Source of the DNA: Bacteroidota bacterium
Lineage (GTDB): Bacteria > Bacteroidota > Ignavibacteria > Ignavibacteriales > Melioribacteraceae
Length of the DNA: 7,204 nt
Direction: 5' to 3'
Assembly (NCBI GenBank): GCA_023447335.1
Contig: JAEXOD010000037.1
Coordinates: 1 to 7,204, forward strand
Shown here in pieces: positions 1 to 6,795 of the stretch. Positions within the stretch are counted from its first letter, which is position 1, and each line of letters opens with the position of its first letter. Below the pieces are notes generated by a model, which ran no database searches, had not been told where the DNA came from, and was given only the letters and a program-made list of their open reading frames with translations. The translations under genes and the position numbers were made by a program.

Positions 1-49
1 TGAAGATATACTTATATATTGCCGATCATTGGTGACTAACTATCAAACT

Positions 50-751
50 CTAATAAAATTTCTTTTGGTAATCTATGATTTTTCCGTCCGACATTTCAAT
101 TGTTCTATCACTAGCTCTTGCAAAATCCAAGTCATGTGTTACTGAAATAATTGTCTGACCAAATTCTTGTGAAAGTTGCTTGAAAATCTCAAATACAAGC
201 TTGGTATTATTACTATCTAAATTCCCCGTTGGTTCATCGCACATGATAATTATTGGATCGTTAATTAATGATCTCGCAATTGCAACTCTTTGTTGTTGTC
301 CACCACTAAGTTTAGATGCATTCTTCATAGCTTGATCCTTTAAACCCAACATTTCCAATTTCTGATAAGCTTTTGCTTCAATTTCTTCATATGAATATTT
401 GCCTAATTTTAAGGCAGGGATCATAATATTTTTCAAGCAGGAAAATTCTTGAAGAAGATAATGAAATTGAAAAACAAATCCAATCTTTTCATTTCTTAGT
501 GCAGCAAGCTTATCTGTTTTTTGATTAGTAATAAGTTCGTCATCAATGTATAATTGTCCTTCATAATCCGTATCCATCGTACTTAAGCAATACAAAAGTG
601 TTGATTTTCCTGACCCACTTTTCCCTACAATAGTTAAAAATTCACTTCTATTTACTTCAAAGTTTACATTTTCCAGAACCTTGAATTTGACAGGGTCATA
701 AAAATATTTTCCAAGATTTTTAGCTTCTAAAATAATATTTCTTCTTTCCAT
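50..751 (-). CDS. ABC transporter ATP-binding subunit, MacB/LolD/DevA class
   Basis: Cytoplasmic ATPase expected to pair with the permease encoded just upstream and drive export. The 233-residue protein has every ABC hallmark: Walker A GKSGSGKST at 43-51, Q-loop Gln95, signature LSGGQQQR at 148-155, Walker B ending in Asp172-Glu173, D-loop NLDS at 177-180 and switch His206. The DEPTGNLDS block and the length are typical of the LolD/MacB/FtsE/DevA branch. I chose the ATG at 751 because it lies 10 bases after the permease stop, follows a purine-rich AGAGAAAAT, and begins a normal family N-terminus (MERRNIILEAKNLGKYF). An in-frame ATG at 847 would add 32 unusual residues and overlap the permease by 86 bases. 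It is the last gene of the operon, ending in TAG. All catalytic residues are intact. Subfamily assignment is firm; the substrate is unknown. Confidence 0.95.
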   Translation of the reverse strand: MERRNIILEAKNLGKYFYDPVKFKVLENVNFEVNRSEFLTIVGKSGSGKSTLLYCLSTMDTDYEGQLYIDDELITNQKTDKLAALRNEKIGFVFQFHYLLQEFSCLKNIMIPALKLGKYSYEEIEAKAYQKLEMLGLKDQAMKNASKLSGGQQQRVAIARSLINDPIIIMCDEPTGNLDSNNTKLVFEIFKQLSQEFGQTIISVTHDLDFARASDRTIEMSDGKIIDYQKKFY

Positions 752-761
752 ATTTTCTCTT

Positions 762-1994
762 TTATTTTCTAAATATTGCAATAGGATCAACCTTTGAAGC
801 TTTTTTTGCGGGGAAATAACCCGCTCCCATAGATACAATAATTCCAAAAATTATCCCTGTTATAAAGATCGTAAGATCGAACTGAATAGGGAAATACCCA
901 ATAGGCGGACCAACATATATACCTTTCGCAATCTGCACTAATAAACTTCCTATAATTATCCCGAAAAATGTTCCGACTGCTCCCATCAAGAAAGATTCGG
1001 TTAAAAAAATTTGCATAATATCTTTACTTTGAAATCCGTTAGCTTTGAGTATAGCTATATCATTCAACTTTTGAGTAATGGTCATATTAATAATATTATA
1101 TATTCCAAAAGCGGCTACAAGCATTATTGAAAAGGATATTAGGGGAGTCATTGTGCTCATCATTTTACTTTGAGCTAATTGATCTGCATTTTCTATCTGC
1201 CAATCTGAGACTTTATAGTTAGTTAATTTTTGAATTTTTTGCGCATAAATTGACGATGAATCAGACTCGGTTAATTTAACGTATATTTCAGTTACTTTAT
1301 TTGAACTTTCTTTAATCAATCTTTGTGCAGTTATTATGTTTATATATGACTTCGTTTCATCAATAGTTTTGTTCCCTGCTGAAAAAACTCCGATAATGCT
1401 AAGATTCTTAGCTACTCCAAAAGATGATATTATACTAATATTATCTCCTATTCTTAAATTCATATTTTCAGCTATACCCTTTCCGATTATTATCCCATTC
1501 AAATCATTAGAAAGTTTCATAAAATCACCAGAAAGCATAGTGCTGCTGATATCAAACATCGCATCTGCTTCTAATACATTTATTCCGCTCCCAACTCCTT
1601 TTATTTGAGATTTACCGCTGTTATAAAATAAATCTACATTTACCTGTGGGGCTGCATTCAGTACAAAGCTCAGTTTTTTTATTTTTCCTATTAAACCGAA
1701 AGGATCAATAATTACTTTGTTAAAAGTTATATTTTTAGGATTGCTAATTAGGGTTAATTTATTGCCGTCATGCTTCGATATCGGTGTGCTTACAACATCT
1801 TCAACATAAATCCTTATATGGGGGACAGTTTTAAACATGTTTACCTTGGTATAACTGTTAACACCAACTACAATTGAATTGGAAAAAATAAACAATGCTA
1901 TTCCGACAGTAACACCCATTGCAGCAACAATAGTTTGCTTTTTTCTTGTAAGGATATGAGTTAGAGCTATATCATAATTAACTTTTAATTTCAT
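762..1994 (-). CDS. ABC transporter permease, FtsX/MacB-LolC type
   Basis: Inner-membrane subunit of the exporter, 410 residues. One helix lies near the N-terminus (about 22-44). A large extracytoplasmic MacB_PCD-like domain follows (about 46-280), then three C-terminal helices (about 283-304, 332-356 and 373-394). The stretch INMTITQKLNDIAILKANGF (303-322) and the terminal PAKKASKVDPIAIFR (395-409) are characteristic of the FtsX domain of LolC/LolE/MacB/DevC proteins. There is no fused ATPase domain, unlike MacB, so the next gene must supply it. The start ATG is one base after the adaptor stop (TAG-C-ATG) and no Shine-Dalgarno is visible, which suggests translational coupling. Family knowledge: such permeases act as homodimers in mechanotransmission, moving periplasmic substrates rather than forming a cytoplasm-to-outside pore. 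The LolC/E role in lipoprotein release is less likely because adaptor and TolC genes are adjacent. Confidence 0.93.
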   Translation of the reverse strand: MKLKVNYDIALTHILTRKKQTIVAAMGVTVGIALFIFSNSIVVGVNSYTKVNMFKTVPHIRIYVEDVVSTPISKHDGNKLTLISNPKNITFNKVIIDPFGLIGKIKKLSFVLNAAPQVNVDLFYNSGKSQIKGVGSGINVLEADAMFDISSTMLSGDFMKLSNDLNGIIIGKGIAENMNLRIGDNISIISSFGVAKNLSIIGVFSAGNKTIDETKSYINIITAQRLIKESSNKVTEIYVKLTESDSSSIYAQKIQKLTNYKVSDWQIENADQLAQSKMMSTMTPLISFSIMLVAAFGIYNIINMTITQKLNDIAILKANGFQSKDIMQIFLTESFLMGAVGTFFGIIIGSLLVQIAKGIYVGPPIGYFPIQFDLTIFITGIIFGIIVSMGAGYFPAKKASKVDPIAIFRK

Positions 1995-1995
1995 G

Positions 1996-3093
1996 CTATT
2001 TTGGGTTATTTGTTATTAAAATAGTGTTTTCGTCTAATCCGCTTAGGACTTGAACCCAATCACTGCTTACTATTTTTGTCTTGATTTTTTTTGGTTTGGA
2101 TTCTCCTTTTATCTGAACTTCATTATTATAACCAAAAAATTTTTTAGGTATTAGTAAAGCATTTTTAGTTTCGCCGACATTAATATTTACCTGTAATTGT
2201 GTACCGATAATCTTAAAATCAAATTTACTTGTAAACGATATTTTACAAATAAAAGATTGTGTTGCCTCATCAAAGGTTGGAAGAATATCGATTACTTTCC
2301 CCTCGTAAGAGTTGGTCTTGTCGGTATTGAGCTGAATAACAACCTTCTGTCCGATACGTACTTTTTTGATGCTCCCTTCATCAATACTAACTTTAGCATA
2401 TGTGTTTTCTGTATCGCCGATGAGTGCAATTATATCACCTTGCCTTACAAAATCCCCCAATTCTTTATATTTCTTTAATACTCTTCCAGGATAAAATGCA
2501 TAAACTTGATTATAATTTGATAAAATATTGGAGAGATCTCTTTGAGTACGATCAGAAACTAATTGCTGTTTAATTTGTTGCTCCACAAGGTTAAAATTTT
2601 GTATTGCATTCTGATAATCTACTTCGCACGTTTTGTATTGTATTTCAATCTGTTCATACTCAGCGTTCGTAATACTCTTTGCTTCAAGCATTTTCTTGTA
2701 TCTATTTAACAAAGTGAAACTATAATCCAATTTTTGCTTCGTTTTTTGAACCTCATATTCAGCCTGCTTTTTCATCGGTGAATCAGGGAGTGAGTTGGTT
2801 ATTGATAACCTATATAACAAATCGCTGCTTTCTTCATTAATTGTATTTTGTTTATTATCTATAATTGCAAGTATTTGTCCTTTTTTTACCAATTCATTTT
2901 CTTTGAATTTTAGATTAGTTAAATACCCATCTGTCCGTGCGGTTAAATTGTATGATCCTTCTGCTTCAAGAGTCCCAGAAGCAAATACAGTCTCTACAAT
3001 GTCTCTCTTAATAGGTTTCGTTTCTTCTGTTTGTATTCCGCAGGATACAAAAATAAAACATGTAATGATTGCTTTCACAAGATTTTTTTTCAT
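1996..3093 (-). CDS. Periplasmic adaptor (membrane-fusion) lipoprotein, HlyD/MacA family
   Basis: Adaptor of 365 residues that should bridge the inner-membrane permease and the TolC channel. The N-terminus MKKNLVKAIITCFIFVSC is a lipoprotein signal with the probable lipidated residue Cys18 (box FVSC, Phe at -3 slightly atypical). The lipoyl domain is split: first half about 47-80 (DGYLTNLKFKENELVKKGQI), second half about 198-228 (GRVLKKYKELGDFVRQGDII). Between them lies a charged alpha-helical hairpin of about 80 residues (108-190). A beta-barrel domain (about 231-310) and a membrane-proximal domain (about 311-365) follow. Within the hairpin, Arg131, Met135 and Thr142 have the spacing of the R-L-S motif that contacts TolC tips in AcrA/MacA. 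The gene starts four bases after the TolC stop and ends one base before the permease ATG. MacA and DevB are usually held by a transmembrane helix; here the anchor appears to be lipid. Confidence 0.92.
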   Translation of the reverse strand: MKKNLVKAIITCFIFVSCGIQTEETKPIKRDIVETVFASGTLEAEGSYNLTARTDGYLTNLKFKENELVKKGQILAIIDNKQNTINEESSDLLYRLSITNSLPDSPMKKQAEYEVQKTKQKLDYSFTLLNRYKKMLEAKSITNAEYEQIEIQYKTCEVDYQNAIQNFNLVEQQIKQQLVSDRTQRDLSNILSNYNQVYAFYPGRVLKKYKELGDFVRQGDIIALIGDTENTYAKVSIDEGSIKKVRIGQKVVIQLNTDKTNSYEGKVIDILPTFDEATQSFICKISFTSKFDFKIIGTQLQVNINVGETKNALLIPKKFFGYNNEVQIKGESKPKKIKTKIVSSDWVQVLSGLDENTILITNNPK

Positions 3094-3097
3094 AGTG

Positions 3098-4408
3098 TTA
3101 GTTAATTTTATTATTAATTTTAATTTTTTCTATAACTAGTTTTAAGTCCAGAATTGAAGTTAGATAGCTGTATTGACTGTTAACCATTAAATTAAAACTA
3201 TTTATGGTTTGTTCAAGACCAATAACTCCTTCTTTATAATTAATTAAATTTTTTTGATAAGAATTTTTTCGAAGACTATATATTGTTAAATTGTTTTTGA
3301 GTTGTGATTTTGCTTTTTCAAATTCTAATAATAGTTGCTTATTATCAAGATTTGATTTAATCTTCATTTGATTGGCAAAATTTTCTGCTATTAAGTGGTT
3401 GTACTTTGCGGTCATAATCTGTTTTAAAGATTCAGCTCCAGGCAAAGGAAAGGATATTTTAACTCCAAAATAACTACTTGTTGACCAATTGACGTTTTTA
3501 TCGAAAACGATTGCTTGTGTATTAAATTGTTGTTTTTGATATGCAGCAAAAAGTGAAAGAGTAGGATAGTTAGAGTACTTTACAATATCATAAGCTGACT
3601 CGGCATAATTTGCTTTTTCAAGAGCATTATCAAAAATCAATGTGTTATTTAAGATTTCTGGTGTCTCTTCAAATTTTTCTTCATCAATTGATTGATTGAT
3701 TTCAATGGACTCATTATCAGGTATATCACATAATAATTTTAACTCATTAATCTGTTGAGAAATATGGAATTCCAATTGTCTAATAGATTCTTCAATATTT
3801 AGTTTATTAGCTTTACTGTCATTCATGTCCTGAATATTAGCCAATCCATTATTGAATTTATTTTGAGTATATGAAAAAAGAGTATCAGCAGATAATAGGT
3901 TTAAGCGAAATGCCTTCAACTGCTCCTGAAGATTAATTATATTAAAATAAGCAACTGCAGTAGTCTCAAGCAAGTTCCTAAACGTTATCTTATTATCAGA
4001 CTCAGTAACTTTAATATTCAAGTTCCCTAATCTTACATTTTCCCATCCTTTAAGATTAATAAGTTTTATCTCCAAAGAGGTATTTAAGTTTGTAACATAT
4101 TGTGATCCAAATTTCACTTCTTGAAACATCCCAGGTTGCCCACCCATAACCTCAGACGGAACAAGTGTGACAGGAATTTGAGTATTATTTGTAAACGAGA
4201 ATATTGAATTGCCAATTGGTTCAATTATACCAATAATTGCAGAAATTTTTTCTTTTTTAGCTCGTTCAATTTGTATCTCTGTGTTTTTCAGTGTAAAACT
4301 TCTTGATATCAAAATCTCTTTAATTTTTTCAAAAGAGTCTATTTTTATCTGTGCATTTGCACTATTTGTTAAACATAAACAGTAAATAATTAGAATAATA
4401 GACTTCAT
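3098..4408 (-). CDS. TolC-family outer-membrane efflux channel
   Basis: Outer-membrane exit duct of the exporter, 436 residues, close to the usual family length. A signal peptide covers residues 1-19, cleaved after SANA before Gln20. The mature part has the duplicated OEP architecture. The first repeat (about 25-225) includes the conserved helix region AYFNIINLQEQLKAFRLN and KFNNGLANIQDM. The second (about 255-430) includes YPTLSLFAAYQ at 281-291, the strand SSYFGVKISFPLP at 311-323, and YKEGVIGLEQTINSFNLMVN at 391-410. Long glutamine- and asparagine-rich coiled-coil helices fit the periplasmic barrel. It starts two bases after the stop of the small upstream gene, with a good Shine-Dalgarno inside that gene's last codons, and ends four bases before the adaptor gene. 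Trimer formation is family knowledge. No lipobox is seen, so it is not a lipidated OprM-type protein. Confidence 0.93.
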   Translation of the reverse strand: MKSIILIIYCLCLTNSANAQIKIDSFEKIKEILISRSFTLKNTEIQIERAKKEKISAIIGIIEPIGNSIFSFTNNTQIPVTLVPSEVMGGQPGMFQEVKFGSQYVTNLNTSLEIKLINLKGWENVRLGNLNIKVTESDNKITFRNLLETTAVAYFNIINLQEQLKAFRLNLLSADTLFSYTQNKFNNGLANIQDMNDSKANKLNIEESIRQLEFHISQQINELKLLCDIPDNESIEINQSIDEEKFEETPEILNNTLIFDNALEKANYAESAYDIVKYSNYPTLSLFAAYQKQQFNTQAIVFDKNVNWSTSSYFGVKISFPLPGAESLKQIMTAKYNHLIAENFANQMKIKSNLDNKQLLLEFEKAKSQLKNNLTIYSLRKNSYQKNLINYKEGVIGLEQTINSFNLMVNSQYSYLTSILDLKLVIEKIKINNKIN

Positions 4409-4410
4409 AA

Positions 4411-4773
4411 TTATTGCCTCTTAAAATAGAAAAATTTTGAAAGACAAAAATTATCTAAAGTTAAATTGTAGAGGTTTTCTTTGGCTAATTCAATTATAAT
4501 GCTATGTGTTCTATAGTAATAACTATAAATAAGTCGTCCACTATTAAAAACTTTTTTTTCATCAAGAAGTAAGTTTCTATTAGCAATTTCATCACCTTTA
4601 ATAGCTTCACCATAATTTCTTTTATCATCAAAAACAAACTTCATCAGTTTTTTCGAATAGTATTTGCCATATCTTAGACTAGAGAAAAGCTCCCTGGTTT
4701 GGGCGGCATCAATTCGCATTGAGAAAAGTGCAATAGTACCTATCAGCGATAAATAAATTGAATTCATTTCCAT
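4411..4773 (-). CDS. Small, probably exported protein of unknown function, first gene of the exporter operon
   Basis: I do not recognise this 120-residue protein. It opens with a hydrophobic stretch (residues 6-18, IYLSLIGTIALFS) followed by IDAAQ, which resembles a signal peptide with cleavage near residue 24. The signal is weak because no basic residue precedes the core and Arg20 and Asp22 lie just before the cleavage region. The rest is rich in Lys and Tyr (RYGKYYSKK at 34-42, YSYYYR at 83-88), basic overall, without cysteine pairs or a known motif, and without a second membrane segment. A second start at 4767 (residue Met3) sits five bases after AGGA and may be the true one, giving 118 residues. 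The gene is two bases from the TolC gene and lies immediately after the putative regulator-binding repeats, so it is probably co-expressed with the exporter. It could be an accessory periplasmic factor, an exported substrate or a remnant of a larger protein; nothing in the sequence decides. Confidence 0.7.
   Translation of the reverse strand: MEMNSIYLSLIGTIALFSMRIDAAQTRELFSSLRYGKYYSKKLMKFVFDDKRNYGEAIKGDEIANRNLLLDEKKVFNSGRLIYSYYYRTHSIIIELAKENLYNLTLDNFCLSKFFYFKRQ
4417..4422 (-). promoter_or_regulatory. Shine-Dalgarno for the TolC gene
   Basis: AAGAGG lies eight bases before the TolC-gene ATG and inside the Lys-Arg codons that end the small upstream gene. It is the clearest Shine-Dalgarno in the window; the kinase, regulator, adaptor and permease starts have none. 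Its position couples TolC translation to that of the upstream gene. Confidence 0.5.
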
Positions 4774-4803
4774 CCTATCAAAATTATTAATTCAAATTTT
4801 ACT

Positions 4804-4814
4804 CAAAAAATATA
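4804..4814 (-). promoter_or_regulatory. Candidate -7 box of the exporter operon promoter
   Basis: On the minus strand TATATTTT (4814-4807) matches seven of eight positions of the Bacteroidota -7 consensus TAnnTTTG, and TATTTTTTG (4812-4804) matches with one extra spacer base. The box begins 20 bp downstream of the nearer direct-repeat copy. No TTTG -33 element is present at 19-21 bp, so an activator would be needed. An exact TAnnTTTG (TAATTTTG, 4786-4779) also exists but would give an almost leaderless transcript. The region is so AT-rich that chance matches are easy. Confidence 0.3.
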
Positions 4815-4834
4815 TTTTTGAAATTAGAATAATG

Positions 4835-4866
4835 TTGAAGCGGACAAATTTGGATTTGAAGTGGAC
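4835..4866 (-). promoter_or_regulatory. Direct-repeat pair, candidate LytTR response-regulator binding site
   Basis: On the minus strand GTCCACTTCAA (4866-4856) is followed by GTCCGCTTCAA (4845-4835). Ten of eleven bases are identical and the period is exactly 21 bp, two helical turns. LytTR-domain regulators such as AgrA and AlgR-type proteins are known to bind two direct repeats about 21-22 bp apart centre to centre. The site lies between the LytTR gene and the exporter operon, upstream of the candidate promoter box. I found no second copy of this motif upstream of the kinase gene. The call rests on geometry and context. Confidence 0.6.
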
Positions 4867-4883
4867 TTATAGAGTAGTGATTT

Positions 4884-5642
4884 TTAATTAGATTCTAACC
4901 AATTAAGAAAATCTTTGACACGTTGTTTCCCAACTATTATTTTTTCAGGATAATTAACTGTTAAATTAATAATTATTTTTCTATTAAAATATTGAGATGC
5001 ATCTTTTACGGCTTTGCGATTAATTAAGTATTGTCTATTGGCTCTAAAAAATTTGTTGAACTTTTCTTCCATTTTTTCAAGGCTATCATTAATTAACAAC
5101 CGTTTCATTGTAAAAGTGATAGCATAAACGTTATTATTATCAATATAAAAAAAAGCTATTTCATCATCGCTGATAGGTATTATTTTATCGCCCAAATTTA
5201 CAATAATTGACTGCTTGGAATTAGTTTTGCTATGTTGTATCTGTGAAATTAATATATCATAATTCTCTGATGATTTTAAAAGCTGACTTTTTAGATTTTT
5301 GTATTTTGCAAGTGTTTTTTCTATCGCATCTTTATTAAAAGGCTTTAATATATAATCAATGCCCATGGTCTGAAAAGCCTCTAAAGAGTATTGTTGATAA
5401 GCGGTACAAAATATAATAGGTGATTTTATATTAACTTTATTAAAAATATCAAAACACAAACCATCGCTCAATTCAATATCAGAGAAAATCAAATCAATAT
5501 GAGGATCGAATTTAAAATATAAAATCGCATCTTCAACTGAATAAAGGATTGAGATTATTTCTGCATCTGGTTCAATAATCTTAATTGTGTTTGCCAAATC
5601 TTTAGCAGTAAGTCTTTCGTCTTCTATGATTACAATCTTCAT
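4884..5642 (-). CDS. LytTR-family two-component response regulator
   Basis: Cytoplasmic DNA-binding regulator of 252 residues. The N-terminal receiver domain (about 1-118) has the acidic pocket Glu7-Asp8, phosphoacceptor Asp55 in FSDIEL, Thr80 and Lys100 in ILKPF, all intact. A linker of about 25 residues leads to a LytTR DNA-binding domain (about 145-250) with the signatures FFRANRQYLINRKAV (198-212) and IIVGKQRVKDFLNWL (235-249). The ATG overlaps the kinase stop as ATGA, so the pair is translationally coupled and the kinase is its obvious partner. No terminator hairpin is visible after the TAA, so some readthrough into the exporter genes is possible. The likely target is the direct-repeat pair 18 bp beyond its stop, upstream of the exporter operon. 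Function class is firm; the target is inferred. Confidence 0.95.
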   Translation of the reverse strand: MKIVIIEDERLTAKDLANTIKIIEPDAEIISILYSVEDAILYFKFDPHIDLIFSDIELSDGLCFDIFNKVNIKSPIIFCTAYQQYSLEAFQTMGIDYILKPFNKDAIEKTLAKYKNLKSQLLKSSENYDILISQIQHSKTNSKQSIIVNLGDKIIPISDDEIAFFYIDNNNVYAITFTMKRLLINDSLEKMEEKFNKFFRANRQYLINRKAVKDASQYFNRKIIINLTVNYPEKIIVGKQRVKDFLNWLESN

Positions 5643-6610
5643 GCTGAAATTAAATTTAAGTAAACAGTAAAGTAGTTGTCTTCCTCTATAATTTTTATTC
5701 CCGTACCTGAGATAATTTTATATCTTTCATCAAGATTTTTTAATCCTGTTCCCATGATTTGAATTATAGGTTTTGGGTTTTTATTGTTCGTGATTTTAAG
5801 TTTTGTGCCATCTAGTAATATTGTAATTATTAAAGGATTATTACAGTTAAATAAATTGTGTTTAATTGCATTTTCAATCAATGTCTGCAAGGCAAAAGCA
5901 GGTAATTTAAATTTCATTAATTCTTCCGAGATTTCAACATTACAAATTAAGGAGTCGCCAAATCTAACTTTTTGTAGGTCAATATAATCAATTGTAAACC
6001 GTAATTCCTCCTTTAATGGAACCAACTCGTTTTCATGAACATGAATTGAATATCTTAAAAACTCGGAAAGTTTTATTGAGTAATCTTCAGCTTGCTCTTG
6101 GTTTTCCTTAATAAGAGACTTCAAAGTACTTAAAGCATTAAAAAGAAAATGTGGATGCAACTGCTGAATTAATACTTTTTTCTGAGCTTCAAGATTCACG
6201 ACTTTTAATTTTTGATTTTCAAAATCCGTTAATTCTTTTTTTGTTCTTAATATTTCCGCATTGATAATTACTAAAATGATAGTATTAACTGCTATAGTTG
6301 CTACAACGGAATAGATTAAAAAATTTAATGTATTAAACACCTCCTTTGATGTTGTAATGATAAATACTGTTCCAGTATGTAGTAGAAATGTGAACGAATA
6401 ACTAATTATGTATCTTTTAATAGATAATAATTTTCTTTCGATCAGATAGATATTCAAAAGCCAAAAGATGTATATCCCGATAGTGAGAGAAAAAAAACTC
6501 ACTAATAAATGAATCGAGTTTATCGAATTAAAGAATATAATTGGAGTTAAACCATAGATTGCTATTATGGGTGATGTTAAAAGGGCTTTATTTTTTAGTC
6601 GTTGATTCAT
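5639..6610 (-). CDS. Sensor histidine kinase, LytS-like (His_kinase/HATPase_c), four membrane helices
   Basis: Inner-membrane kinase of 323 residues, partner of the overlapping LytTR regulator. Four helices lie at about 13-28, 33-55, 67-86 and 95-118. The loop IERKLLSIKR (57-66) is positive, placing it inside and leaving extracytoplasmic loops of only about 5-10 residues. A short coiled segment (about 121-148) leads to the His_kinase motif QLHPHFLFNAL (150-160), with phosphoacceptor His154 by analogy with the family. The ATPase domain shows the N-box LIENAIKHN (244-252) and G-box GTGLKNLDERY (287-297). There is no 7TM-LYT, GAF, PAS or periplasmic sensor domain. This minimal form is common in Bacteroidota LytTR pairs. 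The ATG at 6610 has no Shine-Dalgarno but fits the protein start (MNQRLKNKALL, basic before helix 1). Confidence 0.94.
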   Translation of the reverse strand: MNQRLKNKALLTSPIIAIYGLTPIIFFNSINSIHLLVSFFSLTIGIYIFWLLNIYLIERKLLSIKRYIISYSFTFLLHTGTVFIITTSKEVFNTLNFLIYSVVATIAVNTIILVIINAEILRTKKELTDFENQKLKVVNLEAQKKVLIQQLHPHFLFNALSTLKSLIKENQEQAEDYSIKLSEFLRYSIHVHENELVPLKEELRFTIDYIDLQKVRFGDSLICNVEISEELMKFKLPAFALQTLIENAIKHNLFNCNNPLIITILLDGTKLKITNNKNPKPIIQIMGTGLKNLDERYKIISGTGIKIIEEDNYFTVYLNLISA

Positions 6611-6733
6611 TTTGTAATAACAAATGGCTTAAAATATTAATTCATTTTTTGATGTAAAAGTCCTGACAGTAAATTAAACTAAATATAATATTTCCCTAAA
6701 ATAAAAACTGTCCATTACAGATGTTATATAATG

Positions 6734-6750
6734 CGATTTATAGAAAATCG
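6734..6750. repeat. Short inverted repeat in the kinase leader
   Basis: CGATTT (6734-6739) and AAATCG (6745-6750) are perfectly complementary around a five-base loop. It lies just downstream of the predicted transcription start for the kinase gene, where it could be an operator or a leader hairpin. In such AT-rich DNA it may also be chance. Confidence 0.3.
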
Positions 6751-6763
6751 ATGACTCATTTAT

Positions 6764-6795
6764 CAAAAATAATAGAAAATTCTTTAATAAACAAG
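6764..6795 (-). promoter_or_regulatory. Candidate promoter for the kinase-regulator operon
   Basis: On the minus strand CTTG (6795-6792) is followed after 20 bases by TATTTTTG (6771-6764). The second box matches the Bacteroidota -7 consensus TAnnTTTG exactly, the first matches three of four bases of the -33 TTTG, and the spacing falls within the known 19-21. Transcription would start near 6757-6760, leaving a leader of about 150 bases before the kinase ATG. A weaker TATATTTA lies closer to the gene. Confidence 0.35.

Noticed and set aside
1..49. Terminator or next gene downstream of the ATPase
   Set aside because: Only weak AT dyads such as ATATA/TATAT are visible, with no stem plus T-run and no open frame of useful length.
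752..847. N-terminal extension of the ATPase from an in-frame ATG at 847
   Set aside because: It would overlap the permease by 86 bases and add 32 residues not seen in this family. The ATG at 751 has a purine-rich leader and gives the standard N-terminus.
1336..1608. Plus-strand open frame of 90 codons
   Set aside because: It lies wholly antisense to the permease gene, has hydrophobic low-complexity content and no ribosome binding site.
2197..2478. Plus-strand open frame of 93 codons
   Set aside because: It is antisense to the well-supported adaptor gene and has no recognisable domain.
2795..3139. Plus-strand open frame of 114 codons with a hydrophobic end
   Set aside because: It is antisense to the adaptor start and the TolC gene end; its hydrophobicity is a by-product of the complementary AT-rich codons.
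5784..5987. Plus-strand open frame of 67 codons
   Set aside because: It is antisense to the conserved ATPase domain of the kinase and has no independent support.
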